Origin: Rhododendron vialii
Taxonomy: Eukaryota; Streptophyta; Magnoliopsida; Ericales; Ericaceae
DNA: 64,000 bases
Reading direction: 5' to 3'
NCBI RefSeq assembly: GCF_030253575.1
Contig: NC_080562.1
Location: 27,054,352 to 27,118,351 of the forward strand
This document shows, one piece after another, positions 46,380 to 58,304 of the stretch. Every line of letters begins with the position of its first letter. The stretch's first letter is position 1. The notes under the pieces are model-generated. The model was given only the letters and a program-made list of their open reading frames with translations. It searched no databases and had not been told where the DNA came from. The translations under genes and the position numbers were made by a program.

Positions 46380-46995
46380 TGGATTTGTCTGAGAGAATCA
46401 GATGATCAAGCTAGCCGCTCTCACTGACCTGGCGTATGTGGAGTTACAATTAGGCAATCCTCTCAAAGTCCTTTCAACAGCGAACTCTCTCGTAGAACTT
46501 CCCGTATGTTCCAGAACATATGTATTTCTCGGAAACATGTATGCAGCTAAGACACTCTGCCTACTAACCAGCCAAAGGAAGATGCCGAGCCCTTGTTAGT
46601 CTATTTATCCAACAGGAGACACGTTGAATCGCGTATAGTGAAGAGGGCTATGAAAAAATTCTAGAGGAGAAACTTGCAGATTTTGAAAAAGTCAAATGGT
46701 GGACCATTGGCAGCCCAAAACCTACCCCAAACCAAATCACAAGATTTTGTTCCTCAAACCCGAAGAGGCACGTGGGGCACTTAACTCAAACTTAGCTGCT
46801 TTTTTCTGCAGTGAAGGGTGATCTTGATCAGGCTCACCGGTTTTGGATTCAAGCTTTGTCCTCAATACCTAATAGTCCAGAAGCAGTGTTTCCAGCAATT
46901 TACGTAAATATAATGGTTGGTAAGAAAAAAGTTCTCTCCAAGTTGAAAGATTGTAGTCAATTTAGATTCATCTCCGGTAGTTTACCGGTATAAGG
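46380..46995 (+). pseudogene. CNOT10-like (CCR4-NOT subunit 10) pseudogene fragment
   Basis: The plus strand reads ENQMIKLAALTDLAYVEL then QLGNPLKVLSTANSLVELP, CSRTYVFLGNMYAAKTLCLL, and later PEEARGALNSNLAAFF, GDLDQAHRFWIQALSSIPNS and PEAVFPAIYVNIMVG. This is the TPR-rich end of the plant homologue of CNOT10, a part of the CCR4-NOT mRNA-deadenylase complex. Stops and frame changes lie between 46590 and 46740, and parts seem joined without introns, so a decayed retrocopy is likely. The N-terminal part of the protein is not found. Confidence 0.75.
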
Positions 46996-49331
46996 CTTTT
47001 GTGATTGTTGTGTTAGTAGCTTTTAGTTGGTCGTGTCGCAATTTTAGGAGGTAGGTAAGTTCCGTTCTCTCAGGATTTGTAACATATATGTATTTTCAAC
47101 CTAGGAATCACCATTTAAAAATTTCCAGACCGAGAAATTATTGGAAGGAACAAAAACCATCAAAGGTAATGCAACCCTAGGCTAACGAAGGGAATGGCAA
47201 GGTGTCTCGTATGAAAGGATTGTCAAAGAGTGTAAAAGTACTCGTGGAATACCTATACGGGACCACACATTGAGATACAATGCACTCATTTTGCTAATTG
47301 CTCAATTCCTTTGCAATAAAATGGGCTTAGGTATAGTATATTTTCTTGCTTCCTGCAGGTAACCATTGTTGAACTGTCAGATCGACTAGAATAACAATAC
47401 AATGCTATTATGAAGACCTGCTCAACAAAATTTTTTTTCCAATAGTTAGATGATTATTTCGAATGTAATCTTTATTCTTAATGTGTTTGCACTTCTACAT
47501 TCATTTATTTGGTTCACTTATAACATAATGATTTATTTCACAAGGACACCCTTGACCGCCTTATTTGTAAGTTGTGAATATTGGATCAAATTAAAGTACC
47601 ATGGCCTTTCGCTTGAAGGGTGGGATTCAGTCTTGCAGAAAATATAGTTTCCCTAGGAGACAATAATGGTATAAATTTTGCCAACAAAATTGTAACAAAG
47701 TCATTACTACATCTTAATATTGATGACTCTGATCTTATTGAGACACCCAGCTCCAAACAAATTTACAATCCCTAACAGCTGGGCAAACACAACATACCCG
47801 ACACCACTAGTTAGAGATAAATGGTTTGAAAGCTGCAGAAACAAATTGGAGTGAAACTGATTCGATATTCCATTCCTAAGTCGTTACCTCCCTAAATATT
47901 CCAGAAGTGAGAACATCAAAGAACAAGGGTTCTATAGTTTCGAATCAATGTTGGCAGACACCCTGGATATGCATTATCCGAATGAACTCAAGGACTGATT
48001 TTCTGAAGAAATCTAGGAACTTTATGTTGGAGTTTTAAATCTGGAATGCACTTTCAAATTGCACTCCACTATCACTATGTGACATTTCGTTTTAAGAGCC
48101 TCAAGAAAGGCTGACTTAGAAGTATTTTGAAGCTAATTTTGGTTCAAAGAGCCAAATGGCAACTAGGAGGGAAGTTCTGTCATGTTTGTTCCAGAAACTG
48201 CTGGTAGGCCAGCGTTTACAGCACAACTATACTGCCAACTCTTCTCATGCAGTTAGATGACAGGTTGCATTATTTTCTGGCCCCGATTGAATGGATCTTC
48301 GTATGTTAGCCTAAACACACTGCTCTTTTGGTAAGTGCCTCTATAATGTGCTTAAGAATGTAGGAAACTAAGGTGTGACAATTAAAGTTGAGTTGGCTAA
48401 TTCTCCTGCTCGATCTAATCGTTAATCTTTGATGTTTTATTTGCAAGCTTAGAAGGTTATAGTAATGAAGGGAAGTCCATCGGTTAGGTGTTTGCCGCTC
48501 CATCTGGAGATTTTAGTCTGTCTAATGCTTGCCCGACTGAGTCAAGCAGGCAATCACCGAGTTCACGTCAGTGATAATCAAAACTCTTAGGCTTACAGGA
48601 GTTAGCCATTATGCAGTCAACTTGCACAAAAAGATTCGTCCCTCAGCCTTGTAAAATTCTATGCACATTTCTGATAATCTCATTCAAGAATTCATGTTTC
48701 GGTCTGTATGCAAAGTATTCTTCTGCTCAAGAAGGACAACCATGACTGATCGTCTCACAGGTCAAAAAATGAAGCTTCAAGGTTCAGGATTGAATAAGAC
48801 CTGCAGATCCAGAATTGGAAGACCCGGATGCTGTAAAACTTACTCAAAGGGTGTCATCTACAAGAAACTGAAGGTGCCTTCTTTCATTCTCTTCATTCTG
48901 ATTGCTACATTTTATAGCACACAGTAAGAATAACGAATGTATTATGATAAATTTGCATATTTTAGTGTTAACTTTTGGTGTTTTAAATCTCTAGTCTACA
49001 AGAAAATTATTCTCCACTACGTGACATTTCATGTGATGATCATAAAAAGAGACATACAAAGATGTATGTTTTTTGTTAATCGAATCCAGATTATTAACAA
49101 TTACATGATCATATTAACTGGTCTCCATAGTCCAGATGCCAAACCAAATGAGCCATGCCCAAAGCAATCAGTAACTCCATTATGCAATATAGTAATTGGT
49201 ACACTGAGAGCAAATAGATGACGAATTCACAACTGATCTACACTGTACATTGTTTGATATATGTTAACCTTGTCGTGTACTTACATGAAAAGTTTCAATT
49301 GTGAACAAGTTGAAGCTTCCATTTTCATACT
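46996..49331. other. Spacer, no gene seen
   Basis: Open frames here are short and without known domains on both strands. No clear repeats or mobile-element ends found. Confidence 0.4.
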
Positions 49332-49850
49332 TTATATATCACACAACCCCCCCCCCCCCCCCCCCCCAATCCCTTTTGTATTGCTTTGGAAATAGGATGT
49401 GGGCATGTTAGTTTCAGCGTAAACACACAAAGAATTACGAGTAAAAAGTAGTGAATATAAACCTCGACTCTGGTTTGATGGAGATATGTTGGCGATGAGC
49501 TTTTGGGCAAGAACCAAAGTCTGCCCAACAAGTAAGGAGTCGGTTGGGTGATCAAAAGATTGCCAAACCGTTGCATTGCTCTCATCAAAGAGCACGAGGT
49601 TTCTGTCTTTAGAGTCAAGTTTAGGCCAGAGACAGACTTTCCACTTGGCGTCTGCCAATACTAAGTCTCCCTCTCGAGTGAGCTGCAAGGTTGCGTTTAG
49701 ATTCATGGTGTGGTTCCACATTGCTTGATTTATGTAATGAGAACTTTTGTTTACCCAAAACTTACTGTCAACAGAAATGGGCATGGAAAGCTCGTGCAAA
49801 AGATGCAACGGTCCCTAGAAGCAGTAGATATCAGGAGAGGATCCCGAACT
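49332..49850 (-). pseudogene. Lectin-domain relic, kinase copy B
   Basis: A minus-strand frame of up to 158 codons has MNLNATLQLTREGDLVLADA and WQSFDHPTDSLLVGQTLVL, the B-lectin mannose-binding-like domain of the same family. It lacks signal peptide, EGF/PAN, membrane segment and kinase. It ends in a run of 21 Cs (49347-49367) read as poly-glycine, which is not part of the family. It is most likely a truncated gene. Confidence 0.75.
49347..49367. repeat. 21-base poly-C tract
   Basis: An uninterrupted run of C at the broken end of copy B. Its length could be misread in sequencing. Confidence 0.9.
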
Positions 49851-50780
49851 AAGGCAAATATAAAAACTGTGCCGGTAGAAAAGTCATAGTTGAGTCTGTT
49901 GATGCAAATTCAGCTTGGATTCTATTCGACACAAGAGAAGCAAGGCAAGTTTCTCGAGTTACTTCCTATTCATCCCCATCTATGCCTATGATTTACATTG
50001 ATGGCCATCGGGTAGATTATAACAACCTCATATGTAGAGCCGCGTTGAGCTAGTGAAAACTAGTGTAACAAAATCTGTTGGGCATTTTGAAGACGGACCA
50101 AATTAGTGAGACGACTTGTGTGTTTATTCAAAGTATGACACTACTGAAGCGGGCATGCCTTTTTTTCTTTAGAGGTGCCGGTGGAGTTGGAGATTCCTGC
50201 ACTTCAACAAAAACCATAGCACCGGATCTAATTGTCTATAAGAGAACGACTTCAAATAGATCTACGCAATATATTCTTTAGAAGGATCACCCCAGCCATA
50301 TGAAAACATACACAGAGTATGGTTAAAAAGATACACACATAAGCCAATTGCTATTCTTGCACAGCAAATGATATATAAAGTTCCAAGTTAACTTGGATTT
50401 CCTTTAGCCCATGATTCTTTCATGGTTTCATGAATATAAACTTTCTTCATTATGCTCTCGACGTTAGTTGCGAAGCATAGCAGACACTTTATGTTAGCTA
50501 ATATCAAATCCACCAAAGAGTGGCAGAAACAATAGGTCTCCAAATCGAATCATTGGGTTGCTAAATATCTGCATCAAATAATGACCAAGTCCAAGTATTT
50601 TTGAACTCGTTCACCTAAGAGTGGGAAAACAACCGAGGATACCAACAAAGTTAATGGATAACATGTTTTCAACACGAGACTACAACTTGAAAGAAACTTC
50701 CGAAACGACCAATTATTTTGTCGATGTCATTTACAGTTACACTCAAACGAATGTCTTTTTGCTTTTTAAGAAACTTGCCA
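49851..50780 (-). other. Spacer with kinase-family scraps
   Basis: At about 50165-50275 a scrap resembles the juxtamembrane/PAN segment of copies A and C (TGTCTATAAGAGAACGACTT versus CGTCTATAAGAGAA-AAACTT). From about 50450 to 50640 it is the 3' flank shared with copy A. No intact gene. Confidence 0.45.
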
Positions 50781-53314
50781 TCACCTTGGCCCTGATAGGT
50801 CCGATGCAAATAACGTAGTGCCATCATGAACTGCATCCCTATCATCACCCGTAGTTGCAATTGTTCTTCTTGCCGGAGCATTTATGAAGTTAAAGTCCAA
50901 ATTGTCTTGAACACTAACGAAGCCCTCCAAGACCTGAATCGCCAGTGTCATTGAAGGCCGCCTCTGGTAATCGCTTTGTAGACACCACATAGCAAGCTTC
51001 ATCATCTCCACCACTTCTGGTCCGTGTAATTGCATATCAGCATTGTGTTTATCAACCATATCCAAAAGTTGTCCCTCTTCCCCTTTCTTTTCAAACAAAC
51101 CTAATAAATGCATCTCTTCCTCTGGCTGAGACCTATCCAAACTTTTCCGTCCGCACAAGATCTCTAAGACCACGACCCCAAAGCTATAGACATCTACTTT
51201 CTCTGTGATAATTGAGCTCAACCATTCAGGAGCCATGTAGCCTGGGGTTCCCCCCAACGTCGCTACAATTCGGCTTTGGTCCTTATCAATTAATTTTGCC
51301 AATCCAAAATCAGAAACTTTTGCCTCAAAGTTTTCATCTAAGAGGATGTTTTGGGGTTTGACATCCAAATGATATATTTTTTGTCGGCATTCCTCATGGA
51401 GATAGGCTAGTCCCTTGGCTATATCCGCGATGATCTTCCTTCTGGATTCCCATCCAAGAGTGAGCTCTTGATGTCTTTTGAATATCCATCTATCCAAGGA
51501 CCCATTGGACATGTACTCGTAGACTAGAAGCCTATTAGAGTTTTCAGCACAAAATCCGATCAATCTCACCAAATTGACATGGTGGATGCTGCCTATTGTT
51601 TGAACTTCAGCTAAGAATGACTTCTTGATTTGACTTAAACCTGCGAGACGCTTCACAGCTACTTCAATGCCATCACTCAACGTCCCTTGAAAGACTGACC
51701 CAAATCCTCCTTCCCCGAGCTTATTTCTAAAATCATTTGTTGCGGTTTTCAAATCATTGTATGAGAATCGGGTAGGCATCCCCGGTACCTTATCAATAGA
51801 GAACTCATCAGGTTCCTCTGGTTCTCTTTTCATTTTAAAAACGAAAATGCAAGATACAACCAAAAGACATACGCCAAACAAAGCTCCAAGACTAGATCCC
51901 AGGATGATTTTGCCACTTGTTGATTTCTTTCGAGGAAAATCTATTGGCGGCAATGGGTAGTGCCGTTTGGATCGAGCATTCGTCACTTTAAGAAATATAG
52001 AGGTGTTGTGGGATCCTCCCTCATCGTCTATAAGAGAAAAAACTTCAGACAGTAACATGCAACCTCTCGTTTCTGGATAATAGTATGATGTATCCACGAA
52101 TAAAGCTGCTTTGCAAGAATAATTTCTCAAACAAGCATTTTTGCAATCCTCCATTCAGTTTTTTCATCCAACTCGTTGTATAAGTGTCGCCAATTTAAGG
52201 TGAAGTAACTAATATTCTTAAGCTCCAAAAGACGGGTATACTGAGAATGATCACAAGAAATGGGTGTAACAAGGGAGCATCCGAGGTTTGTTTGCTGGTA
52301 ACTTATTTTCTTAACTTCATTGCTGCTTCCCGCAAAACAACCACACTGCCCGTTTGAACTACATATCCCGTATTTGCCACACACCATTGGATACCCGCAG
52401 TCACCAAAACTTGAAGTGAGCAAATCCGCCATGGTCTTCCATTCGGATTGAACCCATTCGTAAACCTTCAAATGCCCGTCGGGTTCCAGCCTCATGAACT
52501 GAGCTGTCGACCCAAGAGCAAAAGTTTGACCATTGAAGCTTCCGTTCTTGAACACAACATACTCTTTTTCCAAATTTATGGAATTTGGGTTTGCCTCCAA
52601 AGTGGATATGTAATAGACCGCCGGTGGATTGGCTTCAATGTAACCGAACAAACTACTGTTCCGAACAGAAAGCGAAAACAAGCCTCGGCTAAAATCAGAT
52701 GATGATGTTCTAGCTATCAGCTTTTGCCCCGAGTTTGACACCAACTTTTGTCCAATAAGTAATGAGTCTGTGGGGTGATCAAAAGATTGCCAAACTGTCG
52801 CGTTGTTGCTATCAAAAAGCACGAGGTTTCCAAATTCAGTGAATCTTAAGCCCGCGACGGACTTTCCTCCAGTGTTGGTTGACCATACCATATCTCCATC
52901 CGCGTCTTCCAATATCAAATTCCCATCGCCCGTTAATTTCAACGTCGCATTAACTTCCACTGGACAGTCCCGGTTGGCAGACCATACTGGCTGGGGACCA
53001 TCTAGTTCGGCATAGTTATGTTCTTGGTATCTTCCTCCACATATGACGATACCAAAGAAACATGAAGATCCATCGGAAAAGCAGTAGAAGCCGGAAACGA
53101 ACTGTGAGGCACTGGATGGGGAAAGGACTGGAGTCATTTGATACGCGGGAAAAACGTAGCTTGGGTTGATGTAAATTGTTGGGTTGTTATTGTTGATCCA
53201 TGTAGTGGACAAATTCGCTACTGATTGAGAATTGCTTAAATGTGCAGAAAAGATAAAGACGGTGATACTAATAATAGCAAATGAAATGATCAAACGCAGA
53301 CTTGGTTTACCCAT
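50781..53314 (-). pseudogene. G-type lectin receptor kinase copy C, full length with one frameshift
   Basis: Start MGKPSLRLII at 53314 (a longer start at 53434 is upstream of the signal peptide and not family-like). Signal peptide, then B-lectin (WSANRDCPVEVNATLKL, WQSFDHPTDSLLIG), an EGF-like CGKYGICSSNGQCGC segment, PAN-type cysteines, a transmembrane stretch (GSSLGALFGVCLLVVSCIFV), kinase LGEGGFGSVFQG, VAVKR, HLDVKPQN, SDFGLAK, APEWLSS, ending DLSGPR. Near 52159-52164 a six-A run has one base fewer than copy A, so the lectin half (ending 52127) and the kinase half (from 52154) are in different frames. A sequencing slip in that run would turn it into an intact gene of about 850 residues. 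The catalytic loop lacks the usual R (HLD), so it is a non-RD kinase, a class often linked to immune receptors. Confidence 0.88.
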
Positions 53315-53455
53315 TACTAGTAGCAGATCCCGTTTTTGATCAGTGGGAATGCATGGGGGAGTGGATCTTGATTGTTGTTTGTAGAAAAGAGGATTAAGCC
53401 AATAGAATCCCGAAGAAAGAATAAAATGGCACATTGGTATTCATCGATAGTTAGC

Positions 53456-54366
53456 GGGAAATTTTCAAAATACGCCCAACCTTTATTCTAAATTTCAATT
53501 AGACTCCCAATCTTTTAAAAAAATCAATTTTACTACCAATGTTATCTGCCGTTAATCAAACGCCCCCTTCCGTCTGAATGACTAACGGATTTCGTTAAAG
53601 GCTCCGTTAAATAGCGTCCCGATCGAATTTCGATGATGCGAGCCGCTCAATGTGTTCAGAACGTGATTTTAAGGGTATATGCGAGAAATAAGCACAAAAA
53701 AAATGACCGGAAAAGGCTTCATCCGAATAGTTTTTTATTGAAAAGTTCAATAAAAAACTGCTCAAGTCAAGTCCATCCTAGTTTTTTTTTTTTTTTTTTT
53801 TGCTGATTTCTCTCGCATACCCTTAAATAACGTTCTGAACACATTAAGCAGCTCGGATCATCGAAATTCGATCGGGAAAGGGGAGGTGCGGATTAATCCG
53901 GATTTTGTTCTAGTCAGGACATCCGAATTTTACTTTGTTCTGCACCTCCCTTTTCCAATCGAATTTTGATGATCCTAGCCGCTCAATGTGTTTAGAATGT
54001 TGTTTAAGGGTATACAAGAGAAATCAGCAAAAAAAAATGACTGGGATGGACTTGACTTGAGCAATTTTTTATTGAACTGTTCAATAAAAAACTATTCAAA
54101 TGAAGCCTTTTCCGGTCATTTTTTTTACTTTTTTGTCGCGGATACACTTAAAACACGTTCTGAACACATTGAGCTGCTTGCATCATCGAAATTCGATTGA
54201 GACGCTATTTAACAGAGCCTTTAACGAAATCCGTTAGTCATTCGGACGGAAGGGGACGCTTTGATTAATGGAAGATAACGTTGGGAGTAAAATTGATTTT
54301 TTTAAAAGGTTGGGAGTCTAATTAAAATTTAGAGTAAAGGTTGGGGGGTATTTTGACAACTATCCC
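53456..54366. mobile_element. Mutator-like foldback element, 911 bp
   Basis: It is flanked by the 9-bp duplication ATAGTTAGC (53447-53455 and 54367-54375). The ends match as GGGAAATTTTCAAAATAC and GGGATAGTTGTCAAAATAC (reverse complement). The arms, each about 430 bp, are inverted copies through AGACTCCCAA, GACTAACGGATTTCGTTAAA and GACCGGAAAAGGCTTCAT, and meet in a short centre with GGGAGGTGC/GCACCTCCC. No transposase. A 9-bp duplication with long inverted arms fits a Mutator-type MITE. It lies 142 bp upstream of the copy C start codon. Confidence 0.9.
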
Positions 54367-54497
54367 ATAGTTAGCTCTCGCTGTTCCGGTCAAAAAACGA
54401 CGTCGACGAAGGCATGTCGGTGCACTATTCCGTGATGGGGATTGTAACTTTCCATGAATTTCTGAGTGGTCACTCACCGAATGAATCATACCATATT

Positions 54498-54778
54498 TAC
54501 ACGAAAAAATTTCTCCATTGAGCGATACTATTGGAGAAATTTTTGGGTGTAAATAGGGTACGACTGATGTGGTACTTGATGCGCATATCCGGGTAGTCCA
54601 AAAATGCAACCGACTGTCCGGATTAAAACACACTTTTCCTTTTCATTTTCTTTTTTTATAAATCTATTATGTATTTTTTAATCAAGACCGTCGGTTGCAT
54701 TTTTTGACAGCCCAGATGTGCGCGTCGGATACCAAGTGATACTTGATTTGCAACCAAATATTTCTCCTGAAAATGTGG
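54498..54778. mobile_element. Small imperfect foldback element or MITE
   Basis: Two inverted-repeat systems overlap: GGAGAAATTTTTGGGTGTAA against ATTTACACGAAAAAATTTC around 54498-54555, and AAAAATGCAACCGAC (54599-54614) against GTCGGTTGCATTTTTT (54689-54705), with flanks that also pair. No clear target duplication, so boundaries are approximate. Confidence 0.5.
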
Positions 54779-55261
54779 AAAAAAGCCGAGTTTGTTGAAT
54801 GGTGATATAGGAAGTCTTCCTTTCTCTTTATAGTGGTGCATTCTCTCCCTTAGTGGATGACGGATGGTAGATTTCCCGTATCAGAAATGCTAAGGGTATC
54901 GACCATTGTTGTATATACAGTGTACATCGTCTTGTGGGGCCTAAAGGTACCACCCTGCCCCGTGGGGTTAGGGTGTTGGATTAGGATCCCGTAGAGTCCT
55001 ATTAGGGTTGGCCTTTCATAGAACGTTTTGGGTTTGGAATCCCGTTAGATTTGGACTTATCCAATCGTTTGTAAATATTAGCCCCTGGGATATTTGGGGT
55101 TTGGATGTTTATCCTTAATGGAGGGTGCTCCCAGCGTGCTAAACCCTTGGCTGAGCTCCTCCTTATTGTTTGACGACTTAGTCCCAAGCTGAGCCTTAGC
55201 TCATACAGCTATCTTTTATGCTGAGCTAACCTTCTCAGTTCAGCTCATACTTATCATTAAG
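54779..55261 (-). other. Spacer with one upstream-tag copy
   Basis: At 54783-54820 it has AGCCGAG-TTGTTGAATGGTGAT and GAAGTCTTCC, a copy of the tag found upstream of the kinase genes. The rest, to 55261, has no recognisable gene. Confidence 0.5.
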
Positions 55262-55563
55262 TATTCGTAATCGTATCTTTCTGCAAATATGACGATACCA
55301 AAGAAACATGAAGTTTTATTGGGAAAGCAGTAGAAGCCGGAAATGAAATGTGACCTATTGGATAGGGAAAGGACCGGAGTTATTGTGAATCCCCTGTTAT
55401 GAATATCGCTCGAGTTGGCAAAAATTGGGTTGTTGATCCATATTGTAGATAAATTGGCAACTGGTTGATACTTAAGTGATTGGGCATTGATCAAATGTGC
55501 AGAAAAGATGAAGATGGTGATAATAGCAAGTGAACTGATCAAACATAGACTTGGTTTACCCAT
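55262..55563 (-). pseudogene. Kinase copy F, 5' end only
   Basis: Start MGKPSLCLISSLAIITIF at 55563, signal peptide, then the first part of the lectin domain (NLSTIWINNPI, LSLSNRSHFISGFYCF, TSCFFGIVIFAERYD). Similarity to copies A and C stops at about 55262 in the middle of the domain. Only the first 100 codons are left; it cannot make a receptor, though its signal peptide and start are undamaged. Confidence 0.85.
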
Positions 55564-58304
55564 TAACAAAGCTTGTTTCTGATCAGTGGGCTATGGGAAA
55601 TGGGAAGAAATGAAGAAAGACTATAGAGGAGTCTAAAATTGATTGTTGTTAAGGGTCACTTGCACTCAATGTGAGAACTGTCAAAAAAGCCGAGTCTTTT
55701 GACGGAGTAATTATCCTTTTCCACCACAAATTCATATGGATTCATACTTTTAGTTCTGGGTTCCACATAAATTAGTAGTGGAGAAGGGAATTGGGGCACC
55801 AAGCGTTTGGCGGTGCCCCATAAGACTAGCCAATAATTTTTCTTGTTGACCGGTGATGCACGAAGTCTTTTTTTTTGTTTCCCTTTGTGTGCTTTCTCAC
55901 CAATTTATAGTTGATTCATCTGAGTTTATAAATATATATTTTGGGTTTGAACGGAGTTTTTTTTTTATAAATTTGTCTACGATAACGTTTATGACTGAGA
56001 CTATACCCGAATTTGTTTTTGGTTTATTTAGTAGGATGTGTCATTTGAGCTTGCAAGCTGCATCTGCTTACGTCTAGCTACGTGATTGGTAATTTTGGCC
56101 CTTTCTTGAATCATGAGATGAAAATTCTTGAATTACCTTTGGACTTTGAATCAAATTCGCCCAAATGAAATTTCCAGCGTAAAAAAGACGAAAAGGGAGA
56201 AAGCCCAAAATGGAGTGGAAATTGATTATTGTTTGGCCCCTTAGTGGCCACTATCATTCATCAATGTGAGAAATGTCAAAAACCAGCAGAGTCCGTTGAC
56301 TGGTGATGTATGTTACGAAGTTTTCTTTTTATTTGTTTTGGGTACAATCAAAGTCTTATTTTTCTCTAGATGAACAAAGTACCCCATCAACCAAATAAAT
56401 AAGTGATGAATTGGTCCTTAAAATTTGTCAGCTTTCTTTCTTTACAACTCATTTTAACTTGATTAGCCAAGTTTGAATTCTAAATTCTGTTTAACCCCAC
56501 TAATTTGAAGTTTGAACGTCTTGTTTTACTTGATTACGAGATAGAAACTCATATTATCTCACATGGATAGACGAATGAACATAGGATTTTATGTAATTTG
56601 ACTTGTGCTTCGCTAATGCCTAACAGTAATTGATCATGTAAATTCTATATATGTTATAATACTACTTGTTATCCTCAATAATCGATCTAACTCCAAACCA
56701 AAAATAATAATCGATCTAATTCTCGTATTCTCTTCCATCGATGTATAGTAAAAATTGGTACGGTGTAAGTCGTAGATATACTCAACTATAAAGTTGGAGA
56801 ACAATGATAAAATTTGTGTCATTTCTATTTGTGACGTGACGTGACACAACATTATGGAGTATAATTTACGGAACGCGATGCTCGAACTATCCGGAGTGCG
56901 ATCTTGAAAAAATACCAAAATATTCATGTTGACTTAGAAAATCGTGGGCAACGTCACCATGTTATTAGAATTTTGGGGAAAAATCTATAATATCGGGTAT
57001 AAATTTGCAATTCGTCTGATTAGTATCTGAATCGCATCGCACTGGACCCACAATTGCACCATTTACGATGAAGTCTCCTAAGACTTCAATTAATAATAAC
57101 AATAATAATAATAACGATTTTATCACTTTTTAAGCCGTAGATATACCCACAGTTGGAGTTGCGATTTTATCATCGTAACACGCACCACAATGGGCTTCAA
57201 CTCACAAGAAGTACGCTCCAAGAAAGCAGAGTTTGAATCGAATACAAACTCTGTCAATCGTTAGTTCTGGAACGTTCTGCAGAAAAACCAAGATCAGCGA
57301 TCGCCAGAAAGAAAGGCGATTGACAAAAATGATAAAGGCGGTTGTGGTTCTAGACCAGAAGAAAGTGGCGGGGAGTGTCAAAACTGGCGATTGTCTGTTT
57401 ATCTACCTCACAAGTGAGGATTACGATTCAACTATAACCGGGATAGTTCAATAATCTGCAGGGCCCAGTTATCCTAAACACAAGAAATTCACATGTATGA
57501 TTGTTACAGGTGAATGAAGATAGAATATTGGAACATGTTACATGCGTATACATGTAACGCGTATCATATTGGAACATTCATTCTATTCTATGAGTATAGC
57601 TACTAGTGCGTGATCGGCGCAGTTAAGGTAGAGAAGGAAAGTGGCGATCTGTTGTATATGTAGCGATTGACAGAAATTAGTGGCGATCCCCACTTCTGAA
57701 AGTGGCGACCAGTTCAGAAAGTGAAGATAAGGGTGTGATCAGGCTTAGAAAGGGGTTTTGGAGGATGTTCCAACAACTTGAGTTCACAATCGTTCAAGCA
57801 ATACTTCGTACTCTTAGACACGACAACATGTTCATCATCGAAAAATGCTCAATGTGAGGCTTAAATATTTTCTTAGCCAAATTAGGATGTCTACAGTTGA
57901 AAAATGTAGGGGGATTTGCTGGATTGTACTTGTTGGATAAAATGATTTTTTAATTTAATAATTAACGAAACCATTTGGGAGTGAATAAAAATTGACTCCA
58001 AAGCAATCACATGATTTTTGTTTGAAGTATGGAAAGTGTTTTGTATTTTACATTGGTTCGGAATGTGGGAAATAATTGGCAATTCTTGCCTCTACATACA
58101 AAGAAAACTTGCCTGTGCCATCGGAACCACTTATTTTGTACACGTCATTTACACCCCATCAAATGAATGTCATTTCGTTGCTACATACAAAGAAAATTTG
58201 TGCCGAAAGTATTCTGAAAAAGGCAATCAGTTTCTCAACTACTGATTTTTTTTTTCGGGATAAGTTTTCTTTGTACCTAGCATTACTGTTTCTAGAAACT
58301 CGCC
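55564..58304 (-). other. Upstream region of copy F with repeated tags; otherwise no gene
   Basis: The family upstream tag occurs at about 55845-55870 (TTGACCGGTGATGCACGAAG) and about 56296-56325, each with AATGTGAGAA(A/C)TGTCAAAAA before it, plus a partial copy near 55680. Between 56620 and 58300 there is nothing recognised apart from a loosely repeated GTGGCGAT word at 57640-57720. Confidence 0.5.

Noticed and set aside
49332-49360. Poly-glycine tail of copy B as a real domain
   Set aside because: It is the translation of the C-run and is absent from other family members.
53315-53434. Longer start of copy C (MCHFILSSG) 120 bases upstream
   Set aside because: Family members begin at MGKPSL with a signal peptide; the extra 40 residues are unlike any copy and would bury the signal.
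57233-57454. 73-codon plus-strand frame as a small gene
   Set aside because: No recognisable motif, no homologue in the window, and its neighbourhood is non-coding; support is too weak.
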